Shown piece by piece: positions 15,836 to 25,284 of a DNA stretch of 64,000 nucleotides. Numbering within the stretch: position 1 is the stretch's first letter; every line of letters starts with the position of its first letter. The notes under the pieces were generated by a model. The model worked only from the letters and a program-made list of their open reading frames with translations. It did not search any database and was not told the DNA's origin. The position numbers and the translations under genes were made by a program. Source of the DNA: Thomasclavelia sp047249845 (GTDB lineage Bacteria > Bacillota_I > Bacilli_A > Erysipelotrichales > Coprobacillaceae); NCBI RefSeq assembly GCF_047249845.1, contig NZ_JBKTWO010000003.1, positions 43,609 through 107,608 of the forward strand. The letters run 5' to 3'.

Positions 15836-17695
15836 ATGTGCGGAATTGTTGGATATACAAACAGTATCACAAATAATCAAGATGTTATTGAAAATATGTT
15901 AAAGAAGATTACACATCGTGGACCTGATGATCAGGGGTACTATCAAGATAGTTGTATTTCACTTGGAATGCAACGCTTAAGTATTATTGATTTAAACAGT
16001 GGCAAACAGCCACTATTCAATGAAGATAAATCACTAATTTTAATTTTTAATGGTGAAATATATAATTATCAAAATTTAAGAGATAAATTAATATCTTTAG
16101 GTCACATTTTTAACACTAATAGCGATAGTGAAGTAATCATTCATGGCTACGAAGAATATGGTAACGATGTCGTTAATCATTTAAGAGGTATGTTTGCTTT
16201 TGCAATATATAATCTACATACAAACAAACTTTTTCTTGCTCGTGATATTTTTGGAATTAAACCCTTGTTTTATACGATCATAAATAATCAGTTAGTGTTT
16301 GCTTCTGAAATCAAAGCATTATTTGAATATCCTGGTGTCGAAAAAATATTTAATGAAGACTGTCTTGCAAGTTATTTGGCTTTTCAATATAACCCTTTAA
16401 CAGAAACTTTCTACAAAGGAATCTATCAATTATTACCATCCCATTATTTAGAGTTTAATGATGCTATAAAATTAACCCACTATTTTAAATTTAAATATAA
16501 TATAAATTCCCATTTGAATGAAAATGAAGCTATTAAAATTATTGAAACAACCATGAAAGATTCAATCACTCAGCATCAATTAGCAGATGTCGAAATGGGT
16601 TCCTTTTTATCAGGCGGGATTGATTCATCATACCTTGTTGCCAATAGTCAAGTAAAAAAAACATTCAGTGTTGGTTTTGAGGATCCTCAATGTAATGAGC
16701 TCCCCTTAGCTAAAGAACTATGCAAACAATTAGAAATTGAAAATTATCAAAAAACCATTACTAAAGAAGAGTTTTGGCAAAGTGTCCCGACTATTCTAAA
16801 AATATTAGATGAACCAGTTGCCGATCCCTCGATCATTCCCTTATACCATGTTTCAAAATTAGCTAGTCAACATGTAAAAGTTGTTCTATCTGGTGAAGGG
16901 GCAGATGAATTATTTGGTGGTTATAATATTTATCAAACCCCATTAACTTTAGCTCCAACAAAAATAATTCCTTATTCTATACGAAAAAAAATTAAAAATA
17001 TTTTTTTAAATTCCAATTGCAATTTTAAAGGAAAACAATACTTAATTAGAGCTGGTCAAACAATTGAAGAAAGATTTATTGGTAATGCCTTTATTTTCCA
17101 ATATGATGAATTAAAAAAATTAATTAAACCTCAATGGCATATCTATCAGCCCCAGACATTAACAAACCCTTATTATCGAGAAGTCACTAAATATGATGAC
17201 ATAACTAAAATGCAATATATTGACTTGAATTTTTGGTTACGTGGTGATATCTTGCGTAAAGCTGACCATATTTCAATGGCCAATTCACTTGAGGTTCGAG
17301 TTCCTTACCTGGATAAAGAAGTATGGTTAACAAGCTCCATTTTACCAACTCAATTTCGAGTTAATAAAAAAGCTACCAAATATATATTTCGAAAAACCGC
17401 CGAAAAATCCTTACCTCTTAAAAATAGCCAAAGAAAAAAGCTTGGTTTCCCAGTTCCTATTAATGAGTGGTTAAAAGAAGAAACGTATTACAAACAAATT
17501 AAGGATATGTTTAATAGCTCTATTGCTCAAAAATATTTCAACTGTAACTATTTAAATAACCTTCTTGATAACCATTTTAAGGGTATACATAATAATGCTC
17601 GAAAAATCTGGACTGTCTATATTTTTTTAACTTGGTATTCTTACAATTTTAATATTATACAACATCAACCACTATCTAATAACACAAACCTCTAA
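15836..17695 (+). CDS. asnB: Asparagine synthase (glutamine-hydrolysing)
   Basis: A 619-residue two-domain enzyme making asparagine from aspartate, ATP and glutamine. After the initiator, Cys2 of MCGIVGY is the glutaminase nucleophile; the class II amidotransferase domain (about 1-190) has RLSIIDL and FNGEIYNY. The synthetase domain has the ATP pyrophosphatase loop FLSGGIDSSYL and VVLSGEGADELFGGY. Length is normal. A GGAGG site precedes the ATG. It is monocistronic and converges on folC with a shared hairpin. I found no T-box leader upstream. Confidence 0.96.
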   Translation: MCGIVGYTNSITNNQDVIENMLKKITHRGPDDQGYYQDSCISLGMQRLSIIDLNSGKQPLFNEDKSLILIFNGEIYNYQNLRDKLISLGHIFNTNSDSEVIIHGYEEYGNDVVNHLRGMFAFAIYNLHTNKLFLARDIFGIKPLFYTIINNQLVFASEIKALFEYPGVEKIFNEDCLASYLAFQYNPLTETFYKGIYQLLPSHYLEFNDAIKLTHYFKFKYNINSHLNENEAIKIIETTMKDSITQHQLADVEMGSFLSGGIDSSYLVANSQVKKTFSVGFEDPQCNELPLAKELCKQLEIENYQKTITKEEFWQSVPTILKILDEPVADPSIIPLYHVSKLASQHVKVVLSGEGADELFGGYNIYQTPLTLAPTKIIPYSIRKKIKNIFLNSNCNFKGKQYLIRAGQTIEERFIGNAFIFQYDELKKLIKPQWHIYQPQTLTNPYYREVTKYDDITKMQYIDLNFWLRGDILRKADHISMANSLEVRVPYLDKEVWLTSSILPTQFRVNKKATKYIFRKTAEKSLPLKNSQRKKLGFPVPINEWLKEETYYKQIKDMFNSSIAQKYFNCNYLNNLLDNHFKGIHNNARKIWTVYIFLTWYSYNFNIIQHQPLSNNTNL

Positions 17696-17714
17696 GTTAA
17701 ACTTGGAGGTTTGT
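17684..17714. terminator. Bidirectional terminator between asnB and folC
   Basis: Arms 17684-17692 and 17706-17714 (9 bp) continue into an inner AAGTT/AACTT pairing. Both convergent stop codons lie inside, so one hairpin probably ends both genes. Confidence 0.65.
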
Positions 17715-18857
17715 TAAAATATATTTACGAACATTACTAATAAAATGTAAAGAGCCAGTAACAATTAAATTATCATATTTACTAAAATTATTTTGAATTA
17801 CTTCTTTAAAATCAATCCCATATAATTGTAGTCGCTCATCTAAAAACGTGGCCTGAATCAAAGGATACTCACTTAACAGATTTTTCATTTCATCTATATC
17901 TTTATCACCTAAAGCACTGAAAATAATTAATGGATTTTTTATTTTTTGATCATGCAATGTTTTAACTAGCGCTTTGATTCCATCAATATTATGAGCTCCA
18001 TCCAAATAAATCTTACCAATTTTTTCAAATCGTCCTGGCCAACTAAAAGCATCTAATGCTGCCTGTACTCGTTCATGATCTAAATTTATCAAATGACCAC
18101 ACAAAGTAATTGCAAGCGTTGCATTATCAACTTGATAACTGCCACAATTACTTAAGCGATAACTATGACCAAGACATTTAAATATATATGGATACTGATA
18201 GTCACATTCTACGGTCGCTTTAACTACATGACTATTCTTTAACTGAGCTGTTGTCTGAAATATTTTAACTAAATTATCATTTGTCTCACCAGTAAAACAA
18301 ATTTGATTTTCTTTAATAATTCCTGCTTTATGATAAGCTATTTGTTCTAATGTATCACCTAGCATAAACTGGTGATCATAACCAATATTTGTGATTGCAC
18401 TGCAAACACTATTAATTACATTGGTTTTATCATTTAATCCTCCAATTCCAGTTTCAATAATCCGAAAATCTAATGATTCTTCATTAAAATATTGCAACAT
18501 TATCAAAGTATCAATTTCAAACATTGACAATTCTTCAGCAACAATTATTTCAAATAGACTATTTATAATTTTTAGTAATTTTTCATCATCAATCATTTTC
18601 CCATTAATACAGATACGATCATTATGACAAATAAGATATGGTGAGGTAAAAGTTCCTACTCGATAACCATGTTCCATTAAAATATTTTTAATAAAATTTG
18701 TTGTTGACCCTTTCCCGTTTGTTCCAGCAATATGTATCATATTTTTTTGATGAACATTAAAACTATACTTTTCAATCGTCTCTTTAAATTGTTTTAAAGA
18801 TCGCTTAGTCCGTCTTGATTCTATATATTTCAAAGCACTTTCAATATCACTAAACAT
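17697..18857 (-). CDS. folC: Folylpolyglutamate synthase / dihydrofolate synthase
   Basis: A 386-residue Mur-ligase-family enzyme adding glutamate to folates and, in bifunctional forms, to dihydropteroate. MIHIAGTNGKGSTTNFI is the P-loop, FTSPYL and ETGIGGLNDKTNVI are conserved FolC blocks, and DGAHNIDGIKAL is the C-terminal domain signature. It is slightly shorter than the usual 420-430 residues. It stands alone, converging on asnB. No dihydropteroate synthase is near, so the salvage or polyglutamylation role cannot be separated from de novo synthesis here. Confidence 0.95.
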   Translation of the reverse strand: MFSDIESALKYIESRRTKRSLKQFKETIEKYSFNVHQKNMIHIAGTNGKGSTTNFIKNILMEHGYRVGTFTSPYLICHNDRICINGKMIDDEKLLKIINSLFEIIVAEELSMFEIDTLIMLQYFNEESLDFRIIETGIGGLNDKTNVINSVCSAITNIGYDHQFMLGDTLEQIAYHKAGIIKENQICFTGETNDNLVKIFQTTAQLKNSHVVKATVECDYQYPYIFKCLGHSYRLSNCGSYQVDNATLAITLCGHLINLDHERVQAALDAFSWPGRFEKIGKIYLDGAHNIDGIKALVKTLHDQKIKNPLIIFSALGDKDIDEMKNLLSEYPLIQATFLDERLQLYGIDFKEVIQNNFSKYDNLIVTGSLHFISNVRKYILTNLQV

Positions 18858-18924
18858 TATTTTCTCCTTTAGCTTATTTTATATTTTTTAATAACAGGTA
18901 GTTATTATAATTTTTAATAAATTC

Positions 18925-18970
18925 AAAAAGGTTGTACTTGACAGTCTTATTACTGTCTAATACAACTTTT
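18925..18970 (-). terminator. Rho-independent terminator after ung
   Basis: A long hairpin pairs AAAGTTGTA...GACAGT with ACTGTC...TACAAC on the minus strand and ends in five T. It lies directly behind the ung stop codon. Confidence 0.85.
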
Positions 18971-18974
18971 ATAT

Positions 18975-19637
18975 TTATTTAATATTCTCTATTTGCCAAT
19001 CAATTGGGGTCATATTATTTTTGATTAAAAATTCATTGGTTTTACTAAAAGGCCGTGATCCAAAAAATCCCCGATGAGCAGAAAGCGGTGAAGGATGAGC
19101 GCTTTCTAAAACTAAATGTTTTGTAGTATCAATAAACTGCTTTTTACTACGTGCATTATTTCCCCAAAGAATAAACACCATTGGTTTTTCACGTTTATTT
19201 AATGCTTTAACAATATTTAACGTAAAAATTTCCCAACCAATTCCTGCATGACTATTAGCTTTTCCTTGTTCAACTGTTAAAACATTATTAAGTAATAATA
19301 CACCTTGTTTTGCCCATTTTGTTAAATCTCCATTATTAGGAATAAAAGTTTTAACATCATCGCTTAATTCTTTATATATATTTACTAAACTTGGGGGTAT
19401 TCTTACTCCAGGATAAACACTAAAAGCTAAACCATTAGCTTGATGCAGCTCATGATATGGATCTTGTCCTAAGATTACCACTTTTACATCTTCATAATCA
19501 CAAAGGTTTAAAGCTCTAAAAATATTTTGACGGGGTGGAAAAATTGTTTTATGTACATATTCATTTTCTACAAACTGATGTAATTTTTTATAATAATCCT
19601 GCTCAAATTCAACAGCAACAATATCTTTAAATCTCAT
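18975..19637 (-). CDS. ung: Uracil-DNA glycosylase
   Basis: A 220-residue family 1 UDG that removes uracil from DNA. VVILGQDPYHELHQANGLAFSV carries the catalytic Asp and water-activating loop, and LESAHPSPLSAHRGFFGSRPF carries the catalytic His and the DNA-intercalating loop. The start is placed at ATG 19637 because GAGAGG lies ten bases before it and family length fits; an ATG at 19655 would include that site. It overlaps the end of the upstream HAD gene by 11 bases, indicating co-transcription. Confidence 0.96.
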   Translation of the reverse strand: MRFKDIVAVEFEQDYYKKLHQFVENEYVHKTIFPPRQNIFRALNLCDYEDVKVVILGQDPYHELHQANGLAFSVYPGVRIPPSLVNIYKELSDDVKTFIPNNGDLTKWAKQGVLLLNNVLTVEQGKANSHAGIGWEIFTLNIVKALNKREKPMVFILWGNNARSKKQFIDTTKHLVLESAHPSPLSAHRGFFGSRPFSKTNEFLIKNNMTPIDWQIENIK

Positions 19638-20457
19638 TGAATATAAACCTCTCAATCAACTCAGCCACAACACCTTCATTATTATTAGCCTGAGTAACAT
19701 AGTCACATACAACTTTTACATCATCCACAGCATTATTAGCACCAACTGCTAAACCTGCCACTTTCAGCATAGACAAGTCATTATAATTATCTCCAACTGC
19801 AATCGTATCTTCAATATCAATACCAAGTTTATTTGCTAAATCAATCAATCCCTGACCTTTATCAACACCAACAGCATTAAATTCCATATATCTATTTGAT
19901 GAATAACTAACCGCTACACAATCATCAGTAATAGACTTTAATTCATCTTCTAAACTCATTAAATATGGTACATCAATATTTTGATAAAGTATTTTTGCAA
20001 TCGGTATGTCCTTTAAAAAATCTACGTTGTTTTCTTTTGGATAAATAACATCTAATTTTAAATGTGCCAAACGTTTCTTTTCAGATTCACTTAAATTAAA
20101 AACATATAACTTATCTGCTGTATAAATATGTTGACAAACATCAAAACTTAACCCTATTTCAAAAATTTCTTTCATCTTTTCAAATGGTAAACCATTAAAT
20201 TCAATAATACGATTACCTTTATTCTCACTCAATGCTCCCCCATTAAAAGAAATTACATATTCACCCTTAAGATCATTTAATTCTAATTCTTCCAGCTCTG
20301 ATTGAATCTGCATGAATCCCCGACCAGTTGCTGGTACAAATTTAACCCCATACTCTTTTCTTGCTTTTAATATCGCATCATGGTTTTTCTTTCCTACAAG
20401 ATGATCATCATTTAATAATGTCTCATCTAAATCACAAGCAATTAACTTATATCCCAT
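19627..20457 (-). CDS. Cof-type HAD-IIB phosphatase (tandem copy 2)
   Basis: A 276-residue Cof-family hydrolase: motif I ACDLDETLLNDD, motif II FVPATGRGF, motif IV AVGDNYNDLSML. The DLDET form of motif I (E where DGT is usual) is shared with its upstream neighbour, and the two proteins align over their full length (SYSSNRYMEFNA.GVDKG in both). They are therefore a local tandem duplication. Such enzymes hydrolyse sugar or nucleotide phosphates; the substrate is unknown. The start overlaps the preceding stop codon (TAATG). Confidence 0.9.
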   Translation of the reverse strand: MGYKLIACDLDETLLNDDHLVGKKNHDAILKARKEYGVKFVPATGRGFMQIQSELEELELNDLKGEYVISFNGGALSENKGNRIIEFNGLPFEKMKEIFEIGLSFDVCQHIYTADKLYVFNLSESEKKRLAHLKLDVIYPKENNVDFLKDIPIAKILYQNIDVPYLMSLEDELKSITDDCVAVSYSSNRYMEFNAVGVDKGQGLIDLANKLGIDIEDTIAVGDNYNDLSMLKVAGLAVGANNAVDDVKVVCDYVTQANNNEGVVAELIERFIFNEI

Positions 20458-21278
20458 TATTTCTCCTCCAAAACAAATTTTTCTATAACCTCTTTAACCG
20501 CTCCTTGATAATAATCTAATTTTGTTACATATTGAGCATTTGCTTTAATATCATCAGCAGCACTAATGACACATGTACCAAGATTTGCTGCCTTAATCAT
20601 TTCTACATCATTGTAATTATCACCAATTGCAATTGTTTCCTTTATATTGATACCTAAGTAATTTGCTAACCATTTTAATCCATAACCCTTATTTACTCCT
20701 AGAGCATTAAATTCAAGATACCGATTTGATGAATAACTAACAGCTACTTTTTCTTCAATGATGTTATTCAAATCCCGTTCTATCATCTTTAAATATGATA
20801 TATCATTTTTTTGATATAATATTTTAGCTATTTGTTCATTTTTTAAATGATCGATACTATAATTATCCATTATAGTAAATGGAGCTTTTTGAGCAATTTT
20901 ACGTTCTATTTCTTCATTATTAGCATTGTATATGTAACACATATTCATTGTAAAAACTAGTACACAAACCTCATAATCTTTAGCTTTTTTAAATAATATA
21001 TCTGTTTGTTCAAAAGAAAGGCCTTTAAAATTTAAAACTCGGCTATTTTTGTTCTCAACAATCAATCCCCCATTAAAACAAATTGAATATTCTCCTGATT
21101 GTTCATAAGTACCAATTTCTTTTAAAACATCTAAAATCATATTATAAGCTCTTCCTGTTGCAGGAATAAACTTTAAACCTTTTTGACGGGCTTTTTTTAT
21201 TGCCTTAATATTAAAATCTGGTACATGGTGATCTATCAGTAAAGTTTCGTCCAAATCTGATAACATCAACTTATACAT
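20457..21278 (-). CDS. Cof-type HAD-IIB phosphatase (tandem copy 1)
   Basis: A 273-residue paralogue of the next gene: motif I LSDLDETLLIDHH, motif II FIPATGRAYN, motif IV AIGDNYNDVEMI. I place the start at ATG 21278; the in-frame ATG at 21290 overlaps the GGAGG that serves this start. The C2B cap (about 85-190) differs more than the core, so the two copies may have separate substrates. It is first in an operon with copy 2 and ung. Confidence 0.9.
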   Translation of the reverse strand: MYKLMLSDLDETLLIDHHVPDFNIKAIKKARQKGLKFIPATGRAYNMILDVLKEIGTYEQSGEYSICFNGGLIVENKNSRVLNFKGLSFEQTDILFKKAKDYEVCVLVFTMNMCYIYNANNEEIERKIAQKAPFTIMDNYSIDHLKNEQIAKILYQKNDISYLKMIERDLNNIIEEKVAVSYSSNRYLEFNALGVNKGYGLKWLANYLGINIKETIAIGDNYNDVEMIKAANLGTCVISAADDIKANAQYVTKLDYYQGAVKEVIEKFVLEEK

Positions 21279-21327
21279 AACTTCCTCCATAATATAATAA
21301 CATAATTCACTTTAAATCTCCGCTATT

Positions 21328-22107
21328 TTATCTTCCATAAAATAATTCCATAAAAATCGGCACTCTCATTCTCCATTGTTCTTCATTATGACAAGCTTCT
21401 TCAAAAAAACGGACTTCAATTCTATCACTTTTTTCAATCAGTTTTTGATAGATAATCTCATTACTCTCATAATAAATTCGACTTATATTTTCATCACCAT
21501 TTCCTTCATTACCTCCTAAATCAAGATAAAAACACTCTACTTTACTTAAATCACTATGTTCAATCAACTCACAAAATTCATCAACATAAAACCAATAAGC
21601 AGTTGAAAGAGAAGCTGTTTTTTTAAAAACATTACTATATTTTATTCCCGCATAACTAGTAATTATCCCCCCCATAGAACTACCAACCATTGCATTATCA
21701 TCTTTAAGAGTAGGAAAATGTTCATCAATATATGGTTTTAACTGCTTAATTATAAATCTCATATATTTATCCCCTTCTCCTCCAATATCTATGCTATCAT
21801 CGCCATATTCTAATTGTAAGATTTCTTTACCTATAGGCCATGGTCCATATTCATCTTCACGTTTATTTAATCGAGTATTACAAGGAATTGCAACCATAAT
21901 AATATCTAAATTCGTCTCTTTTACATATTCATAAAATCCCCAACTAATTCCCATATAAGATTCATCATCAAAAAAAGCATTTTGACCATCGTTAATATAC
22001 AACACAGGATAACGTTTATTACTTGTTTGATAATCATCAGGAACATAAATAGTAACCTTTCGTATTCTTCTTAATGCTTTCATATAAATTTTTTTCTCAA
22101 TAAACAC
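21328..22107 (-). CDS. Putative esterase, alpha/beta hydrolase fold
   Basis: A 259-residue protein of the esterase D/Fes type. VTIYVPDDY, RYPVLYINDGQNAFF and the nucleophile elbow MVGSSMGGIITSYAG identify the family; a catalytic Asp and the His in FEEACHNEEQW complete a plausible triad. There is no signal peptide, so it acts in the cytoplasm, possibly releasing acyl groups from glycans or splitting siderophore esters, both known in the family. The start is GTG 22107 behind GGAGG. It follows the divIC hairpin by only 17 bases, so it probably depends on read-through. Confidence 0.85.
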   Translation of the reverse strand: MFIEKKIYMKALRRIRKVTIYVPDDYQTSNKRYPVLYINDGQNAFFDDESYMGISWGFYEYVKETNLDIIMVAIPCNTRLNKREDEYGPWPIGKEILQLEYGDDSIDIGGEGDKYMRFIIKQLKPYIDEHFPTLKDDNAMVGSSMGGIITSYAGIKYSNVFKKTASLSTAYWFYVDEFCELIEHSDLSKVECFYLDLGGNEGNGDENISRIYYESNEIIYQKLIEKSDRIEVRFFEEACHNEEQWRMRVPIFMELFYGR

Positions 22108-22124
22108 TTTTTGACCTCCATAAC

Positions 22125-22148
22125 AAAAATAAGCACTAAGTGCTTATT
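22125..22148 (-). terminator. Hairpin and T tract at the end of divIC
   Basis: AATAAGCACT and its perfect complement form a hairpin overlapping the divIC stop, followed by TTTTT on the minus strand. The esterase ribosome binding site begins a few bases later. Confidence 0.8.
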
Positions 22149-22431
22149 ATTTAACCCCTGGAATAATTGAAACTTGTTCTCCATCACGGGTAAAAACATA
22201 GTTTTCACGAGCATAACGAGCCACATAATCTTCATCATTCAATAAATCTATTTCATTTTCTAACGCCTTTTTTTCTTTAACGACAGCCGCTTTTTGCTTT
22301 TTTAATACAGCTACTTCATCTTGATGTTGATAGACCATTATCATACTGTTAAATAAAGTCAACAATAATCCACATCCAACAATCATGTACAAGAATCCTT
22401 TGACTGTTTTGAAAATTTTTCTTTTGGCCAT
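22147..22431 (-). CDS. divIC: Septum formation initiator, DivIC/FtsB family
   Basis: A 94-residue bitopic protein with a short basic N-terminus, one membrane segment (about 12-31, FLYMIVGCGLLLTLFNSMIM) and a coiled coil (about 36-65) followed by YVARYARENYVFTRDGE, the conserved DivIC/FtsB tail. It forms part of the DivIB-DivIC-FtsL septal complex. The first 49 bases overlap the end of yabQ, and AAGGTGATGAG precedes the ATG. The order yabP-yabQ-divIC is the Bacillus and Clostridium order. Confidence 0.92.
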   Translation of the reverse strand: MAKRKIFKTVKGFLYMIVGCGLLLTLFNSMIMVYQHQDEVAVLKKQKAAVVKEKKALENEIDLLNDEDYVARYARENYVFTRDGEQVSIIPGVK

Positions 22432-22811
22432 CTCATCACCTTCTTTACCCGTTTCATTATACCATTAACTTTTCTAAAAATAAATATTATTGGTCTTAAA
22501 ATATACTTTATCATTCGAACAATTAATTCAATCAGAAAAAACATATAATAGCTATAATAATTAAGATATAAAATATACCCGACCAACATACTAATAAAAA
22601 AGTATAATCTGATTACACCATTATTGATCCTCAACAAACCAAGATAGTAAATATACCCAAAAATAATACCAATAATAATCTGTAAAAAAAGTCTAATGAT
22701 GCGCTGGTGGTATTTATACAACAAACGGTTGATAAGACTATAAACAAAAGTAAAGACAAACCCAAAAATAAATGAATAACTGATCCCTTGAATCTGTTTA
22801 ACTAAATCCAT
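22383..22811 (-). CDS. yabQ: Spore cortex biosynthesis protein YabQ
   Basis: A 142-residue integral membrane protein with several hydrophobic segments (about 12-30, 38-62, 65-95) and a basic cytoplasmic tail. Sequence conservation of this family is low, and the call rests on size, topology and position between yabP and divIC, where yabQ always lies in spore formers. In Bacillus it localises to the forespore membrane and is needed for cortex formation. The ATG overlaps the yabP stop (TAATG), and its 3' end overlaps divIC. Confidence 0.85.
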   Translation of the reverse strand: MDLVKQIQGISYSFIFGFVFTFVYSLINRLLYKYHQRIIRLFLQIIIGIIFGYIYYLGLLRINNGVIRLYFFISMLVGYILYLNYYSYYMFFLIELIVRMIKYILRPIIFIFRKVNGIMKRVKKVMRWPKEKFSKQSKDSCT

Positions 22812-23107
22812 TATTTAAGTAATTTATTAAATACACTTTCTTTTACTTTAGGGTTCTTTTTATTTGAAACATAAGAAATTGAATCAATGTTCCCCTTAAT
22901 ACTAACTTCACATTTCTCTTGATCAAGTCTTGTCAAAGAAAGATCACTCCCCTTTATATTTAAAAAACCTAGTGATGTTTCAATTAAAAACTCTAACGAA
23001 TCAAAACTCTCAATATTCTTAACACCTGTCAATTCAATATTTTTGCGATCTTTTAAATAAACATTATGATAAGGGGTATGTTCAAAACGTATACTATTAT
23101 TTTCCAT
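22811..23107 (-). CDS. yabP: Sporulation protein YabP
   Basis: A 98-residue protein beginning MENNSIRFEHTPYHNVYLKDR with ELTGVKNIESFDSLEFLIET and LNIKGSDLSLTRLD, the features of the YabP/YqfC sporulation family. In Bacillus it is made in the mother cell under SigE and is needed for cortex assembly. I place the start at ATG 23107 because GGAGG lies eight bases upstream; a longer reading from 23155 would add a hydrophobic leader not found in the family. It heads yabP-yabQ-divIC. Confidence 0.93.
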   Translation of the reverse strand: MENNSIRFEHTPYHNVYLKDRKNIELTGVKNIESFDSLEFLIETSLGFLNIKGSDLSLTRLDQEKCEVSIKGNIDSISYVSNKKNPKVKESVFNKLLK

Positions 23108-23155
23108 ATTATTACCTCCAATAAATAATATGAAAAAATTTAAAAATAAGAACAA

Positions 23156-23674
23156 TTAAGCAACATGAATATTTTTACTTCGATACCATAGACAAGCATC
23201 CATTTCAATTTCACTAAAAAATTTTTCCTTTTCTTGATAATACTTTTTATTTATATATTTATTAGCAGACCTCTCTTTAATACTCACATACTTAGCTGCT
23301 AACTCATGATGTTCTTTTAAATAAAGAGACACTGCAAGATATTTTTCAATCTCGGTCACCTGATCTTCATAAAATACATATAAACAAAAACTATCATTTT
23401 TCTTTTTCAAACAATAATATTTTGTATTATCGTTTTCTTTATCGTAATTATAATCTAATTTTTCAAGCTGTCCTATTAATTCACTACTGGATATTGTTTT
23501 TTTAACTACAATTAATATATCAATCATTGCCCTAGCTTTTATACCCTTTATTGCAGTTGAACCAATATGATAAATGGAAATAAGATCATTTATAATAACA
23601 TTACGAATTTCATTTGCTTCAACAGCATATTCTAACGGCCAGTTTTCATTATAATCAACAATTTCAATTGTCAT
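23156..23674 (-). CDS. GrpB family protein (UPF0157)
   Basis: A 172-residue nucleotidyltransferase-fold protein. IEIVDYNENWPLEYAVEANEI and IYHIGSTAIKGIKARAMIDILIVV are the family signatures, with the GS...D.D pattern of a pol-beta-like core. The biological role is unknown; the name GrpB is historical and does not mean GrpE-like. ATG 23674 is preferred over TTG 23680, with GGCGGTGA upstream. It lies 48 bases before yabP and probably shares the transcript. Confidence 0.85.
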   Translation of the reverse strand: MTIEIVDYNENWPLEYAVEANEIRNVIINDLISIYHIGSTAIKGIKARAMIDILIVVKKTISSSELIGQLEKLDYNYDKENDNTKYYCLKKKNDSFCLYVFYEDQVTEIEKYLAVSLYLKEHHELAAKYVSIKERSANKYINKKYYQEKEKFFSEIEMDACLWYRSKNIHVA

Positions 23675-23744
23675 CTTCAATCACCGCCTTGAATATTATT
23701 ATATCATAAATTAATAAATATAAAAAACAAACTATAACAACAAA

Positions 23745-23789
23745 CAAAAAACGCTAATAAAATCAAAAAACTAATTTTACTAACGTTTA
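23745..23789 (-). terminator. Rho-independent terminator after the M18 aminopeptidase
   Basis: Minus-strand AACGTTAGTAAAAT pairs with ATTTTATTAGCGTT (one wobble) and is followed by six T. It lies just beyond the stop codon. Confidence 0.85.
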
Positions 23790-23797
23790 ACATTAAT

Positions 23798-25165
23798 CTA
23801 AATTTTCTGTAAAAAGGTACGATAAGCTAAATACGCCTCGTAAACATCAACTTTACTTACAATCTCCATTGGAGCATGCATATTTAACACCGCTACCCCA
23901 GCATCAATAACATTCATATTATAATTACCTAAAATATAAGCAATCGTACCCCCGCCTCCTTGGTCTACTTTACCAAGTTCTGCAGTTTGATAATAAACAT
24001 TATTTTCATCAAGAATATTTCTTATTTCCGCCATATACTCAGGATTAGCATCATTAGAACCACTTTTACCACGAGCCCCTGTGTATTTATTAAAAACAAT
24101 CCCCTTTCCTATATAAGCAGCATTTTTCTTATCATTAACATTTAAATAAAGCGGATCAACCCCTGCACTAACATCGCTAGATAACATTTTAGAATTTGCC
24201 ATTGCTTTTCTAGTCTTTATAAAGCTATCAATTCCTTGTTTTAATAATAATTCACTAATTGTATTTTCAAAAAATAATGATTGAGCTCCAGTTGCTCCAA
24301 CACTACCAATTTCTTCTTTATCAACAAGAATTGCACAACTAGTATATTCAGGACTTTCAATATCAAGAATAGCCATTAATGAGGTATATGCACAAACACG
24401 ATCATCGTGCCCATATCCAGCAACCATACTGCGGTCTACTCCATAATCTCGCGCTTTCCCACTTGGTACAATTTCAATTTCTGCACTTAAAAAATCTTCT
24501 TCTTCAAAATCATATTTTTCTTTAAGTATTTTTAAAACATTAGCTTTAACTGAATCCTTTTCCATCTCTTTTAATGGCATACTTGCAAAAGTCACATCCA
24601 GGTCTTCTCCCTCAATTACTTTTGCGGCTTCTTTTTTTAACTGATCAGCAGATAAATGAATTAATAAATCACTGATTCCAACAACTGGATCATTTTCATC
24701 TTCTCCAATATTTACATTAATTACTGTACCATCTTTTTTTACTACTACTCCAATTAGTGATAATGGGATGGTTACCCACTGATATTTTTTTACTCCTCCA
24801 TAATAATGTGTATCTAATAATGCAAAACCTTCACTTTCATATAATGGATTTTGTTTTAAATCCAACCTTGGTGAATCAATATGCGCTCCTAAAACTCTTA
24901 ATCCTGCTTCAATTGGTTTTTTACCAATAACAAATAAAGCAACATTTTTATTCATATTAGTTACATACACTTTATCACCCGGTTTTAAAATATCAACATC
25001 TTTTAGCTCTTTATAACCAGCTGCCATCGCTTTTTTCACAGTTTCATTAACACATAGTCTTTCAGTCTTACCTTTAGTAATAAAAGCTTTATACCCCTCA
25101 TTAAAATCCATTATTTCTTTTATTTGTTCATCATTATATTTTTCCCATGCATTTTTTGCGTACAT
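23798..25165 (-). CDS. M18 family aminopeptidase
   Basis: A 455-residue zinc aminopeptidase (aspartyl aminopeptidase/aminopeptidase I family). LGAHIDSPRLDLKQNPL supplies a metal-binding His/Asp, AILVDKEEIGSVGATGAQS the catalytic Glu and metal ligand region, and AAYIGKGIVFNKYTGARGKSG and NVIDAGVAVLNMHAPMEIVSK complete the family. It is a cytoplasmic peptidase cleaving N-terminal residues during protein turnover. It is a single gene between terminators, with AGGAG before the ATG. Confidence 0.95.
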   Translation of the reverse strand: MYAKNAWEKYNDEQIKEIMDFNEGYKAFITKGKTERLCVNETVKKAMAAGYKELKDVDILKPGDKVYVTNMNKNVALFVIGKKPIEAGLRVLGAHIDSPRLDLKQNPLYESEGFALLDTHYYGGVKKYQWVTIPLSLIGVVVKKDGTVINVNIGEDENDPVVGISDLLIHLSADQLKKEAAKVIEGEDLDVTFASMPLKEMEKDSVKANVLKILKEKYDFEEEDFLSAEIEIVPSGKARDYGVDRSMVAGYGHDDRVCAYTSLMAILDIESPEYTSCAILVDKEEIGSVGATGAQSLFFENTISELLLKQGIDSFIKTRKAMANSKMLSSDVSAGVDPLYLNVNDKKNAAYIGKGIVFNKYTGARGKSGSNDANPEYMAEIRNILDENNVYYQTAELGKVDQGGGGTIAYILGNYNMNVIDAGVAVLNMHAPMEIVSKVDVYEAYLAYRTFLQKI

Positions 25166-25256
25166 AAATTTCTCCTTTCATTTCTCCATATATAGTATAC
25201 CAATTTATTCAATTTCTCAATCATTATGAATGTAAAAATATTATACATTTAGTTAC

Positions 25257-25284
25257 AAAAAAGATATCTAGTAACTAGATATCT
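25257..25284 (-). terminator. Rho-independent terminator after rqcP
   Basis: AGATATCTAG and CTAGATATCT form a near-perfect hairpin, followed by six T on the minus strand. The rqcP stop codon is inside the stem. Confidence 0.9.
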
